This document shows, one piece after another, positions 42,087 to 50,906 of a stretch of DNA of 64,000 bases (positions within the stretch are counted from its first letter, which is position 1; the number at the start of each line of letters is the position of its first letter). Position numbers and translations under genes: made by a program. The notes beneath the pieces are model-generated. The model was given only the letters and a program-made list of their open reading frames with translations, was not told where the DNA came from and did not search any database. The stretch spans positions 145,309-209,308 of the forward strand of contig NZ_KQ948451.1 of NCBI RefSeq assembly GCF_001514115.1, given 5' to 3'. The DNA is from Streptomyces olivochromogenes (lineage in GTDB: Bacteria > Actinomycetota > Actinomycetes > Streptomycetales > Streptomycetaceae).

Positions 42087-42464
42087 TGTGGTCGACGGGA
42101 GGAGGCGCAGGGTGAAGGAGTGTCCTGACGGGTCGGCGTAACCGCGCTCCTCGAACGGGCCGGACGGGTCCTTGGTCTCGATCGGGCGCCCGCCGAGGCC
42201 GATGATCCGGCGTTCCGCCTCGTCCAGGTCGGCCACCTGGAAGTCCAGGTGCACCTGGAGGGAGTTCTCGGGACGCGGCCAGCTGGGCGGCGTCGCCGTC
42301 ACGTCGCGGCGGAACGCCATCCGGATGCCGTCGACGCCCCTGATCTCCACACGGTTCGCGGTCGCGTCCGTCTCCTCGGCCTCGATCAGCTCGCTGTAGA
42401 AGGCGGCGAGCTTCTCGGGCTCGGCGCAGTCCAGCACCACGACGCCTGCGGTGACCAGTGCCAT
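42072..42464 (-). CDS. VOC/glyoxalase superfamily protein
   Basis: Vicinal-oxygen-chelate fold protein of 130 residues: MALVTAGVVVLDCAEPEKLAAFYSELI, then QVHLDFQVADLDEAERRIIGLGGRPIETK and YADPSGHSFTLRLL. Metal-ligand positions may be H72 and the late E/H residues, but they are not certain. Substrate unknown; members include fosfomycin or bleomycin resistance and dioxygenases. The C terminus lies in a 15-bp tandem repeat array. It is a single gene, separated from the upstream PPOX gene by 72 bp. Confidence 0.85.
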   Translation of the reverse strand: MALVTAGVVVLDCAEPEKLAAFYSELIEAEETDATANRVEIRGVDGIRMAFRRDVTATPPSWPRPENSLQVHLDFQVADLDEAERRIIGLGGRPIETKDPSGPFEERGYADPSGHSFTLRLLPSTTPKQG

Positions 42465-42536
42465 GTGTCCTCCGTACGGGTTCCGGGCGCGGGCGGCGGC
42501 CGCCCGCTGTGTTCCCGGTTACCCCGTAGGCCGAAT

Positions 42537-42998
42537 TCAGTCCGCCACGAGCCACTCCCCGTCGCGCATCAGGTCGCGCCCGGTGAGTTCGTCGGCCTCG
42601 CGCCAGGCCTGCACGCGCCGCGGGGTGACACGGAAGTAGAGGTACGCCGTGGTGAGTCCGCGCGGGTCGAAGCCGGTCTTCTCGGCGAAGGCGTCGCCGA
42701 CTCCGTCCGGCAGCGCGACGGCCTCCAGCGCCTCGGCGGTTCCCTCGACGAGCACCACGTCGCGGGTCGGGCCGATGCCCAGGCGCACCTTGCCGCTCGC
42801 GCGCAGGTTGCGGCCGGTCGGACTGGCGGCCGGGGTGGCGAGCAGCAGGGTCGTGTCGTCCCAAAGGAAGGACAGCGGGATCAGGTACGGCGTTTCCCCG
42901 GCGCCGTCGGCCGTGGACACCCAGCAGTCGACGTCGTGCTCCAGCCGGTGGAGGGTGTCGTGCTTGCGTTGCTTCGGAGATCGGGCGGGCGGCTTCAT
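42537..42998 (-). CDS. Pyridoxamine 5'-phosphate oxidase-family protein
   Basis: Split-barrel flavin-binding protein of 153 residues. RKHDTLHRLEHDVDCWVSTADGAGETPYLIPLSFLWDDTTLLLATPAASPTGRNLRASGKVRLGIGPTRDVVLVEG is the PPOX fold with the conserved PYLIPLSFLWD. Whether it uses FMN or F420 is unclear. Its ATG overlaps the stop of the upstream TetR gene (ATGA), so the two are translated as a unit, and the TetR may control the flavin enzyme's response. Confidence 0.82.
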   Translation of the reverse strand: MKPPARSPKQRKHDTLHRLEHDVDCWVSTADGAGETPYLIPLSFLWDDTTLLLATPAASPTGRNLRASGKVRLGIGPTRDVVLVEGTAEALEAVALPDGVGDAFAEKTGFDPRGLTTAYLYFRVTPRRVQAWREADELTGRDLMRDGEWLVAD

Positions 42999-43771
42999 GG
43001 GCGGGCGGACTCCTGATCTTCTGCTCGGGCCTGGAAAGGACCGGCGTGACCGGCGTGCTCGGTGACCTCTTCCAGGCAGGCCGCCGCCGCGGTCAGCAGC
43101 ATGTCCAGCGCCACCGGATAGGCGCTGCGGCGCATGTCCACCAGCAGATGACGGGCGGTCGCCGCGATGTGCGGGTGGGTGTCGGCGGGCAGCCGGGCGT
43201 ACGTCGCCCGCCACACGCCCGCCTCCGCGTCGCGCGCGGCGCGCGGGAGCGCCAGGCTCGCCGCGTCGAGGGCGGCGAAGGCCAGGGACTGGTCGACGAA
43301 GGCGTGGTAGATCCGCACCGCGTCCGGGTCCGGGAAACCGGCTCGGCGCAGCACGCCGAGGATGGTTTCGACGGCCTCGATCTCGTGGACCCGGCCGGTG
43401 ACGCGGTAGGAGCTGAGCACCGCGGCCTGCGGATGCGACAGGGCTCCGGCGTGTATCCGCAGGCCGAGATCCCGCAGGTCGGCGCGCCAGTCCCCGGCGG
43501 GGCGCCAGGTGCGCAGGGTGCGGCCGATGAGTTCGTCGGCGATGGCGAGGAGCAGGTCGTCGGTGTCGCGGAAGTACCGGTACAGGGCGGTCGGGTCGGC
43601 GCCGAGGGCGAGGCCGAGGCGGCGGACGGTGAGGGCGTCGGCGCCGTGCTCCTTGAGCAGGCGCAGCGCGGTCTCGACGATCAGCTCCTCGGAGAGCACG
43701 ACTCCGGTCTTGGTGGGGCGCCTGCGCCGCCGGGCGGCGGGCGGGACGACCCGGTCGTTCATGGACGTCAT
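42995..43771 (-). CDS. TetR-family regulator of the APC/amidohydrolase region
   Basis: Repressor of 258 residues. The ATG at 43771 lies just after GGAGGGAGAG; an upstream start at 43795 is less likely. The HTH spans about 27-75: VLSEELIVETALRLLKEHGADALTVRRLGLALGADPTALYRYFRDTDDLLLAIADELI, followed by a long C-terminal ligand domain of the TetR_C/TetR class. Its coupled partner is the PPOX gene, and the palindrome at 43801 lies between it and the divergent amino-acid permease, so it likely controls both directions. Confidence 0.88.
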   Translation of the reverse strand: MTSMNDRVVPPAARRRRRPTKTGVVLSEELIVETALRLLKEHGADALTVRRLGLALGADPTALYRYFRDTDDLLLAIADELIGRTLRTWRPAGDWRADLRDLGLRIHAGALSHPQAAVLSSYRVTGRVHEIEAVETILGVLRRAGFPDPDAVRIYHAFVDQSLAFAALDAASLALPRAARDAEAGVWRATYARLPADTHPHIAATARHLLVDMRRSAYPVALDMLLTAAAACLEEVTEHAGHAGPFQARAEDQESARP

Positions 43772-43800
43772 GGACTCTCCCTCCGGTGCGGGCACCTTAT

Positions 43801-43815
43801 GTCAACGGCGTTGAC
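43801..43815. promoter_or_regulatory. Operator candidate GTCAAC-GGC-GTTGAC
   Basis: A perfect 6-base-arm palindrome 29 bp upstream of the TetR start and 76 bp upstream of the APC permease start, a typical place for TetR binding. Confidence 0.65.
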
Positions 43816-43891
43816 CTGTTAAGGCCCCGGGCAGTTTCATTTCCGGTCATCGGGCCGGAATCAGGCCCCCTGGGTGCGATCGGAGCAGGCC

Positions 43892-45385
43892 ATGACGCAG
43901 CAGCCCTACGGTGAGGACCCCCCGTCCCTGCGCAAGTCGCTCGGCGTCGTGGACGGCGTCGCCATCGCCGCCTCCAGCACGGCGGCCACCACCAGCATCG
44001 GCATCGGGTTGGGCGTGACGGCCGGCGTGGTCGGGCTGCATCTGCCCGCCATCATGCTGCTGGCCTTCCTGCCGATCCTCGGGATCGCGGGCGCCTACAG
44101 CCGGCTGAACCGGGTCGAGCCGAACGCGGGCAACGGCTATGTGTGGGTGGGCCGTTCGCTCACCCCCTGGCTCGGCTTCCTCGTCGGCTGGGTGAACATC
44201 GTGGCCACGGTGGCGTTCCTCGCGTACACCACGGCCGTGACCGGCTCGGCGATGCTCCAACTGGCCGGTGAGGCCGGGCTGCACACGGTGGCGGGGCTGG
44301 TGCTGGACCCGGGTTCCACCGCCCAGACGACCGCGGTGGGCATCGTGGTCCTCGTCGCCGTCACCCTCACCGCGGTCACCGGGGTCAGGACCGCGGCCCG
44401 GCTGCAGAGCGGGCTGCTCGTCTTCGAGTACGTCGTGCTGCTGGGCTTCTGCGGCTACGGCATCGTCACCGGTCCGCACCCGTTCCGGCTGAGCTGGTTC
44501 GACCCGTTCGCGATTCCCTCGGCGTCGGCGCTGGCGCAGGGGCTGCTGCTGTCGGTGTTCTGCTACTGGGGCTTCGAGGCGGCGTTCACCGTGAACGAGG
44601 AGGTGCGCGACCCGCGCGACGCCTCACGGGCCGGGCTCATCACGCTGGTCACCATGCTGGGGCTGTTCCTCCTCGGCTCGGTCGCCTTCCAACGCGTGTT
44701 GTCCGAGCAGGAGTTGGCCGGGCACGGCGCGCAGGGGCTGGCGTTCTTCGGTGACCGGCTCGCCTCCCAGCCGCTGGCCGCGTTGCCGCTGGTGGCCCTG
44801 ATGTTCTCGGCCGTCGCCTCGCTGCAGGCCGGGGTGATCCCGACGGCTCGCGGCATGTTCGCGATGAGCCGGGACCGTACGCTCGGGCCGGTGTGGTCCA
44901 AGGTCAGCGCGCGGTACGGGACTCCGGCGACCGGAACGCTGCTGATCGGCGCGCTGGCGACGGTGGTCGCCGCCCTCGCCCTGGTGATTCCCCGTCTCGC
45001 CGACATGATCATGGCGACGGTGAACGCGGTCGGGATCGTCGTCGCGCTGTCCTACGCGCTCACCGCCCTCGCGGCCGCCGCCCGCTTCCGGGGCCTGCTG
45101 CGGGAGGACTGGCGGCAGGGGATACGGGCGGTGGTCCTGCCCTCCTTGAGCGCGGCGGCCCTGCTCACGCTCGGCGGTTATCTCGCCTGGTCCTTCTACA
45201 CCTCCACCGACCACTTCGAAGTCAGCGCGGACAACGGCTGGTTCCTGCTGCTCACCCCCACCCTGATGATCGCCTCCGGTTTCCTGGCCGCCGCGTGGGC
45301 GAAGTGGGTCCGTAAGTCCCCCTACTTCCGTACGGGGCACGGCACCGACGCCGACGCGCCCCAACTACTGGCCACATCCAACTAA
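43892..45385 (+). CDS. APC-superfamily amino acid/amine permease
   Basis: Integral membrane permease of 497 residues with about 12 helices. The ATG at 43892 follows GGAG by 6 bases. The first helix has LGVVDGVAIAASSTAATTSIGIGLG, the glycine-rich unwound TM1 of APC carriers; FEAAFTVNEEVRDPRDASRAGLIT is the conserved TM6-loop segment and SAVASLQAGVIPTARGMFAMSRDRTLGPVWSKVS the TM8 region. It probably imports an amino acid or amine that the downstream amidohydrolase processes. The amidohydrolase SD overlaps its stop, so they form one operon. Confidence 0.88.
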   Translation: MTQQPYGEDPPSLRKSLGVVDGVAIAASSTAATTSIGIGLGVTAGVVGLHLPAIMLLAFLPILGIAGAYSRLNRVEPNAGNGYVWVGRSLTPWLGFLVGWVNIVATVAFLAYTTAVTGSAMLQLAGEAGLHTVAGLVLDPGSTAQTTAVGIVVLVAVTLTAVTGVRTAARLQSGLLVFEYVVLLGFCGYGIVTGPHPFRLSWFDPFAIPSASALAQGLLLSVFCYWGFEAAFTVNEEVRDPRDASRAGLITLVTMLGLFLLGSVAFQRVLSEQELAGHGAQGLAFFGDRLASQPLAALPLVALMFSAVASLQAGVIPTARGMFAMSRDRTLGPVWSKVSARYGTPATGTLLIGALATVVAALALVIPRLADMIMATVNAVGIVVALSYALTALAAAARFRGLLREDWRQGIRAVVLPSLSAAALLTLGGYLAWSFYTSTDHFEVSADNGWFLLLTPTLMIASGFLAAAWAKWVRKSPYFRTGHGTDADAPQLLATSN

Positions 45386-45397
45386 GGAAAGATGCAC

Positions 45398-47065
45398 ATG
45401 CACGCCGATCTCCTCTTCACCGGCGGCCCGGTCCTCACCCCCGAGAGCCACGAGGGTCCCGGGGGTCCCAGGGGCCCCGAAGGCCGCGGCGCGACAGCCG
45501 TCGCCGTCACCGGCGACCGGATCACCGCCGTCGGAAACTCCGAGGTCCACGACCTGGTCGGCCCGAAGACGGAGGTGGTCGACCTGGCGGGACGGCTGCT
45601 CCTGCCGGGCTTCCAGGACGCCCACGTCCACCCGGTCCCGGCGGGGCTGGAGCTCAGTCAGTGCGACCTCACGGGGGCGAAGACCGCCGAGGAGACCCTC
45701 GCCGCCGTACGGGCCTACGCCGACGCGCACCCGGAACGGGAGTGGATCACGGGCGGCGGCTGGTCCATGGAGGCCTTCGCGGGCGGTACGCCGACCAAGG
45801 AGCTGCTGGACGCGGTCGTACCGGACCGGCCTGTGTACCTGCCGAACCGGGATCACCACGGCGCCTGGGTCAACAGCCGCGCCCTTGAGCTCGCGGGCGT
45901 CACCCGGGACACGCCCGACCCGGCCGACGGGCGCTTCGAGCGGGACGCCTCGGGCGAGCCGAACGGGATGCTCCAGGAAGGGGCCATGCACCACGTCGGC
46001 CGGCACACTCCCCGGGCCACCGCCGAGGACCGGCTCGCCGCGCTGCTGCGTGCCCAGCGGGAGCTGCACGCGCTCGGCATCACCGCCTGGCAGGACGCGC
46101 TGGTCGGCGCGTTCGTGGGGATGGAGGACCCGTCGGACGCCTATCTGACGGCCGCCCGCGACGGTTCGCTGACCGCGCGTGTCGTCGGCGCGCTGTGGTG
46201 GGACCGGGAGCGTGGGGCCGAGCAGATACCCGAACTCGTCGAACGGCGGGCCGCGTCGAGCCACGGCCGGTTCCGCGCCAGCAGCGTCAAGCTGATGCTG
46301 GACGGGGTCGCCGAGAACGGCACGGCCGCGCTGCTCGACCCCTATCTGGACCGGTGCGGCTGCGCCACCGTCAATCGGGGGAAGAGTTTCATCGATCCGG
46401 CTCGACTTCCGTCATATGTCACCGAGTTGGACGCGCTCGGCTTCCAGTGTCACTTCCACGCGCTGGGCGACCGGGCCGTACGCGACGCCCTGGACGCCGT
46501 GGAGGCGGCGCGGAGGGCCAACGGGCGCAGCGACACGCGTCCGCACCTCGCCCATCTCCAGGTGGTGCACCCCGACGACGTACCCCGCTTCGCGCGTCTC
46601 GGTGCCACGGCCAACATCCAGCCCCTGTGGGCGGCGCACGAACCGCAGATGGACGAGCTGACCCTGCCCTTCCTCGGGCCCGAACGGGCCTCCTGGCAGT
46701 ACCCGTTCGGGGCGCTGCTGCGGTCCGGGGCGAGGCTCGCCGCGGGCAGCGACTGGCCGGTCAGCAGCGCCGACCCGCTCCAGGGCATCCACGTCGCGGT
46801 CAACCGGGTGGCCCCGGACGGGACCAGGCCGGTGTTCCTGCCGGCCGAGCGCATCGACCTGACGGCCGCCCTCATGGCGTACACGGCGGGCTCGGCGTAC
46901 GCCAACCACCTCGACGACACCGGGAGCGTACGGGCCGGGGCGCTGGCCGATCTCGTGGTGCTGGACCGCGACCCGTACGCCGGTCCGCCGGAGGAGATCG
47001 CTTCCGCGAAGGTCGCCCTGACCTATGTGGGGGGTGAGCGCGTCCACGCGGCGTCGGGAGCCTGA
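45398..47065 (+). CDS. YtcJ-like amidohydrolase
   Basis: Metal-dependent amidohydrolase of the amidohydrolase_3/YtcJ group, 555 residues. I prefer the ATG at 45398 (AAGGA 9 bases upstream, MHADLLFTGGPVLTP) to that at 45392. Metal ligands: HxH in GFQDAHVHPVP (about 76-80), VKLMLDGVAENGTAALLDPY with the Lys/Asp region, HFHALGDRAVRDAL (about 350) and the late D in AAGSDWPVSSADPL near 450. It hydrolyses an unknown amide or imidazole compound. The preceding permease probably supplies the substrate. Confidence 0.88.
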   Translation: MHADLLFTGGPVLTPESHEGPGGPRGPEGRGATAVAVTGDRITAVGNSEVHDLVGPKTEVVDLAGRLLLPGFQDAHVHPVPAGLELSQCDLTGAKTAEETLAAVRAYADAHPEREWITGGGWSMEAFAGGTPTKELLDAVVPDRPVYLPNRDHHGAWVNSRALELAGVTRDTPDPADGRFERDASGEPNGMLQEGAMHHVGRHTPRATAEDRLAALLRAQRELHALGITAWQDALVGAFVGMEDPSDAYLTAARDGSLTARVVGALWWDRERGAEQIPELVERRAASSHGRFRASSVKLMLDGVAENGTAALLDPYLDRCGCATVNRGKSFIDPARLPSYVTELDALGFQCHFHALGDRAVRDALDAVEAARRANGRSDTRPHLAHLQVVHPDDVPRFARLGATANIQPLWAAHEPQMDELTLPFLGPERASWQYPFGALLRSGARLAAGSDWPVSSADPLQGIHVAVNRVAPDGTRPVFLPAERIDLTAALMAYTAGSAYANHLDDTGSVRAGALADLVVLDRDPYAGPPEEIASAKVALTYVGGERVHAASGA

Positions 47066-47126
47066 CTCCCCTTGCCGCAGTACGAGTGCCGTCCGGCCTC
47101 CGGGCGGTACGCCGTACGCGTGGGGC

Positions 47127-48848
47127 TCACCAGGGATCGAAGTCGCCGTCGAGGAAGCGGGCCCGGCAGGCCGCACGGGCCACCTTGCCGCTGCTGGTGC
47201 GGGGCACGGAGCCGGGCGGGACGAGCAGCAGCGCGGCGAGCCGCAGTCCGTGGCGGGCAAAGACCGCGGCGCGTACGTCGCGTTCCCTCGCGCGGGTCTC
47301 CTCCTCGGTGGGGTCGAGTTCGCGGCGGTGTTCGGCGACCACGACGAGTTCCTCGCCCGTGTCGTCGGCGCGGGTCACGCCGAAGGCGGCCAGCCGGTCC
47401 CGGCGGACGAGGTCCACCGCGCTCTGGACGGTCTCCTCGATGTCCTGGGGGTAGTGGTTGCGTCCGTCCACGATGATCACGTCCTTGAGGCGGCCGGTGA
47501 CCAGCAGCCGTCCGTCGAGCAGAGCGCCGTAGTCGCCCGTGCGCAGCCAACCCCCCGGGTCGAGCAGCGTCCGATCGGCGCGCTTCCAGTAGCCGCGCCC
47601 CATGTTGGGCCCGCGCAGCTCGATCTCGCCGACCCGCCCCTGAGGCAGCGCGGCGCCCTCGGCGTCGACGATCCGCACCTCCTGGCCGACGGGCGCGCCG
47701 CAGGACACGAGCACGGCCGCCGCGCCCGCCCGGTCCTGTGCGCTCTCGATCCGCCCCTCGGCGAGCGCACCCGCGTCGCACGCCACCGTCGTGGGCTCCG
47801 CCGTGGGCGCGTCCGCCGACACGAACACGGTGGCCTCGGCGAGTCCGTACGCGGGGCAGTGCACCGCCGGGTCGAGGCCCGCGGGTGCGAAGGCGGCACG
47901 GAAGCGGTCGATGGTGCCCGGCCGCACCGGCTCGCTGCCGTTGATCAGGGCGCGTACGCGGTCGAGGCGCAGCTCGTCGGCCACGGCGGGGTCGGTGCGG
48001 GCCACGCAGTAGTCGTACGCGAAGTTGGGGGCGGCGCTGATCGTGCCGTCGTACGCGCTCAGCAGGCGCAGCCAGCGCGCGGGGTTCTCCAGGAAGGCCG
48101 CCGGGTCCATCAGGACGGAGGGGAAGCCGCCGAGGACGGGCGCGGCCACGCTGAGGACCAGGCCCATGTCGTGGAAGAGGGGCAGCCAGCCGACGGCCGT
48201 GGTGGCGCCGGGATCGTCGAGGTCGCCCGCGAAGGCGTCGATGGCCTGGCGGGCGTTGGCGACGACGTTGGCGTGGCTGATCATCACGCCCACGGGGTCC
48301 CGGGTGGAGCCCGAGGTGTACTGGAGATAGGCGATGTCGTCGGGGACCGGCGCGGCCTCGACCTCGTCGAAGGCGAAGCGCTGGAGGGGGAGCCGGTCGA
48401 CGGGGACGACCGGTACGGCGGGCAGCGCGTGGTCCAGGACGAAGGCGTCGACCGCGGTGACGGTGGCCGAGTCGGTGAGCAGGCAGCCGGGTTCGCAGTC
48501 GGCGAGGACGGCCGCCAGTCCGCCCGCGTGACCGGGGAGCCTGGGGCTGAAGAGCGGTACGGCGATCACGCGTGCGTAGAGGCAGCCGAGGAAGGCCGCC
48601 ACGTAGTCGAGTCCTTGGGGCATGACCAGGGCGGCCCGGTCACCGGGCGCGGCGAGGGTCACCAGCCGGTCGGCGACGGCGCGGGCGCGGGCGTCCAGGG
48701 CTCGCCAGCCGAGGGTGCGGTGCTGTCCCGGGGACGCGGTGTCGGGGAAGTCGACGTGGCTGAAGGCGCGTTGCTGCGGGCGGTGGCGGGCCCAGTGCCG
48801 CAGGTGGTCCGTCAGTGGTGCGTCGGCGGGCGGCCGGGCGGGGGTCAT
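47127..48848 (-). CDS. Fatty-acyl-AMP ligase (FAAL, FadD32-like)
   Basis: Adenylate-forming enzyme of 573 residues that activates fatty acids as acyl-AMP for transfer to an ACP. The ATG at 48848 has GGAG 7 bases upstream. YLQYTSGSTRDPVGVMISHANV is the P-loop region; GWLPLFHDMGL, AAPNFAYDYCVAR and NGSEPVRPGTIDRF follow; the hinge is LLVTGRLKDVIIVDGRNHYPQDIEETVQ, whose YPQDIE is the FAAL mark that separates it from CoA ligases. The C-terminal Lys is in PRTSSGKVARAACR. No ACP, PKS or NRPS gene is nearby, so its acceptor must be encoded elsewhere. Confidence 0.9.
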   Translation of the reverse strand: MTPARPPADAPLTDHLRHWARHRPQQRAFSHVDFPDTASPGQHRTLGWRALDARARAVADRLVTLAAPGDRAALVMPQGLDYVAAFLGCLYARVIAVPLFSPRLPGHAGGLAAVLADCEPGCLLTDSATVTAVDAFVLDHALPAVPVVPVDRLPLQRFAFDEVEAAPVPDDIAYLQYTSGSTRDPVGVMISHANVVANARQAIDAFAGDLDDPGATTAVGWLPLFHDMGLVLSVAAPVLGGFPSVLMDPAAFLENPARWLRLLSAYDGTISAAPNFAYDYCVARTDPAVADELRLDRVRALINGSEPVRPGTIDRFRAAFAPAGLDPAVHCPAYGLAEATVFVSADAPTAEPTTVACDAGALAEGRIESAQDRAGAAAVLVSCGAPVGQEVRIVDAEGAALPQGRVGEIELRGPNMGRGYWKRADRTLLDPGGWLRTGDYGALLDGRLLVTGRLKDVIIVDGRNHYPQDIEETVQSAVDLVRRDRLAAFGVTRADDTGEELVVVAEHRRELDPTEEETRARERDVRAAVFARHGLRLAALLLVPPGSVPRTSSGKVARAACRARFLDGDFDPW

Positions 48849-48980
48849 GGGGTGGCTCCAACTCGTGGGGACGGTGCGGCTGTTGTCCGGCGGGGTGGGC
48901 AAGCAAGGGGACGGGCCCAGCGTCCGCCGAGGGGTGCCGGTCCGGTTAGACGACGTGTTGACAGTTCGTCACCCGGCTTC

Positions 48981-48996
48981 TGTCAGTCGGCTGACA
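48981..48996. promoter_or_regulatory. Palindrome TGTCAG-TCGG-CTGACA
   Basis: Perfect 6-base-arm palindrome in the 292-bp space between the FAAL gene and the IS element, 132 bp upstream of the FAAL start. It could be the operator for the PucR-like regulator now displaced by the IS insertion. Nothing else is recognised in 48849-49140. Confidence 0.4.
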
Positions 48997-49158
48997 AAGA
49001 CCGGGCCTCGATTCGGCGCCCGGGGCCAATCCGCGGGGGCTCCGGGCCGTCGACCGCCGGTGCCGTCGGGTCCCCGTTGTCACCGAGTGACCATCCACAC
49101 ACCCACGTCTGTCCGCCGTTGACGGGGCGCGGCTCGTTACCGGGCATCTTGCAGAAGG

Positions 49159-49178
49159 CCCCGGCGTTCACGCCGGGG
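49159..49178. repeat. Left-end hairpin of the IS608-like element
   Basis: Perfect 8-bp stem with a TTCA loop, 18 bp inside the left end. TnpA of this family binds such imperfect or perfect hairpins as single-stranded DNA. Confidence 0.8.
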
Positions 49179-49213
49179 ATGAATGCATCTCAACACTGCA
49201 CTGACGCGCAACC

Positions 49214-49630
49214 TCAGAGTGGGCGTTTGTGCTGCTCGATGTACTGGCGGACGATCGCCAACGGCGCTCCGCCGCAGGAGGCGGAGAAGTACGAGGGCGA
49301 CCACAGGTGCCCGTGCATGATGGCGTGGTTGATGTGGTCGGTGAACTCCTGGTGTATCCGGCGGGCGGAGACGCCGTTGAGGCTGTTGACCAGCTTGCAG
49401 ACGGCGGCCTTGGGCGGGTGGTTGATCAGGAGGTGGACGTGATCGCGTTCGCCGTTGAACTCCTTCAGCTCCGCCCCGAAGTCCTCGCACACCTTGCGCA
49501 TGATCTCTTCGCGGCGTGTGGGCATCTCGTCGTTGAAGACCCCTCGCCGGTATTTCGTCACGAAGACCAAGTGCACATGCATCGCTGAAATGACGTGCCT
49601 GCCACGTCTGTAGCCGTTCTCGTCATCCAT
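49214..49630 (-). CDS. tnpA: IS200/IS605-type transposase TnpA (Y1 HUH)
   Basis: Single-strand transposase of 138 residues. The metal-binding HUH motif is H64-V-H66 (ERDHVHLLINHP) and the catalytic Tyr is Y130 in IVRQYIEQHKRP. The opening YRRGRHVISAMHVHLVFVTKYRRGVF is highly typical. It works as a dimer that cuts the top strand at TTAC and TCAA. The gene is intact and so may still be active. It points away from tnpB, with 28 bp between the two start codons. Confidence 0.93.
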   Translation of the reverse strand: MDDENGYRRGRHVISAMHVHLVFVTKYRRGVFNDEMPTRREEIMRKVCEDFGAELKEFNGERDHVHLLINHPPKAAVCKLVNSLNGVSARRIHQEFTDHINHAIMHGHLWSPSYFSASCGGAPLAIVRQYIEQHKRPL

Positions 49631-49658
49631 GAGACCAGTCGTATTTAGGATCGTGGTT

Positions 49659-50906
49659 GTGCAGCTCCGCTACAACTACCGGGCCTACCCGGATGCCGCC
49701 CAGCGCCGCGCGCTGGCCCAGGCGTTCGGGTGCGCCCGCGTGGTCTGGAACGACTGCTTGCGCGACCGCAAGGAAGCACACGCGGCCGGGCTGCCGTATG
49801 TGACGTCGGCGGATCTGTCCCGGCTCCGCATCACCCAGGCCAAGCGCACCGAGGAACGGGCCTGGCTCGCCGACGTGTCAGCGGTCGTCCTGCAACAGTC
49901 CCTCCGGGACCTGGACACCGCCTACAAGAACTTCTTCGACTCGATCAACGGCAAGCGGCAGGGCCGGAAGGTGGGGCCGCCCCGGTACAAGTCGAAGAAA
50001 GACACCCGTCAGTCGATCCGCCTCAACACCAACGCCTTCTGTCTCCAGGAGAACGGCACGGTATACGTGGCCAAGGTCGGCAACCTCAAGGTCAAGTGGT
50101 CCCGGCGGCTACCGGCCGCGCCCACGTCCCTGACCGTCACCAAGGACAGCTGTGGCCGGTACTTCCTCAGCTTCGTCGTCGACACCGAGCCGGACATCCT
50201 CCCCGGGCTGGAGGCGGAGTCCGGTATCGACCTCGGCCTGTCCGCCTTCGCGGTCCTGTCCGACGGCCGGAAGATCGACAGCCCCCGCTTCCTGCGCCGG
50301 GCGGAGAAGAAACTCAAGCGCCTTCAGCGGGAGCTGTCCCGCAAGGCCAGGGGTTCGAAGAACAGGGCCAAGGCCCGTATCAAGGTCGCCCGCCAGCACG
50401 CCAGGGTGGCGGACCGGCGCCGGGACTTCCACCACAAGGCATCCACACAGATCATCCGTGACAGCCAAGCGGTGTATGTGGAAGACCTCGCGGTGTCCGG
50501 TCTCGGCCGCACCCGGCTCGCCAAGTCCGTGTACGACGCGGGATGGTCCGCGTTCGTCGGCATGCTGGAGTACAAGGCGGTCAGGCACGGCCGCACCTTC
50601 GCCAGGGTGGACCGCGCTTTCCCGTCCTCTCAGGTCTGCTCGGCCTGCGGATTCCGTGACGGCCCCAAGCCCCTGCACGTCCGGGAGTGGACGTGCGGCG
50701 CGTGCGGCACCGTGCACGACCGCGACCACAACGCAGCCCGCAACGTCCTCTTCGAAGGACGCCGTATCGTCGCCGCCGGACGGACGGAGACGCCAAACGC
50801 CTCGCAGAGCGCCGGTAAGACCAGGACGAAAGTCCCGGCACAGCGCGTTGAAGCAGGAAGCCCCCGGAAGGGTCAGAAGACCCAGGCCGGAATCCCTGGA
50901 CTTTAG
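49659..50906 (+). CDS. tnpB: RNA-guided endonuclease TnpB
   Basis: OrfB/TnpB nuclease of 415 residues. The GTG at 49659 has AGGA 8 bases upstream. The RuvC acidic residues are D191 (SGIDLGLSAFAVL), E275 (VYVEDLAVSGLG) and D354 or D356 (HDRDHNAARN). The zinc ribbon is C327, C330, C346, C349 (CSACGF, CGACGTV). N-terminal HTH-like RRALAQAFGCARVVWNDCL is also present, so all catalytic parts are intact. The 3' end of the gene with the right-end hairpin would encode the guide (omega) RNA. The tail after 370 is Lys/Arg-rich and overlaps this RNA. Confidence 0.93.
   Translation: MQLRYNYRAYPDAAQRRALAQAFGCARVVWNDCLRDRKEAHAAGLPYVTSADLSRLRITQAKRTEERAWLADVSAVVLQQSLRDLDTAYKNFFDSINGKRQGRKVGPPRYKSKKDTRQSIRLNTNAFCLQENGTVYVAKVGNLKVKWSRRLPAAPTSLTVTKDSCGRYFLSFVVDTEPDILPGLEAESGIDLGLSAFAVLSDGRKIDSPRFLRRAEKKLKRLQRELSRKARGSKNRAKARIKVARQHARVADRRRDFHHKASTQIIRDSQAVYVEDLAVSGLGRTRLAKSVYDAGWSAFVGMLEYKAVRHGRTFARVDRAFPSSQVCSACGFRDGPKPLHVREWTCGACGTVHDRDHNAARNVLFEGRRIVAAGRTETPNASQSAGKTRTKVPAQRVEAGSPRKGQKTQAGIPGL

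Noticed and set aside
47025..49442. 805-codon plus frame opposite the FAAL gene
   Set aside because: Shadow of the FAAL gene; it also runs into the IS left end and antisense of tnpA.
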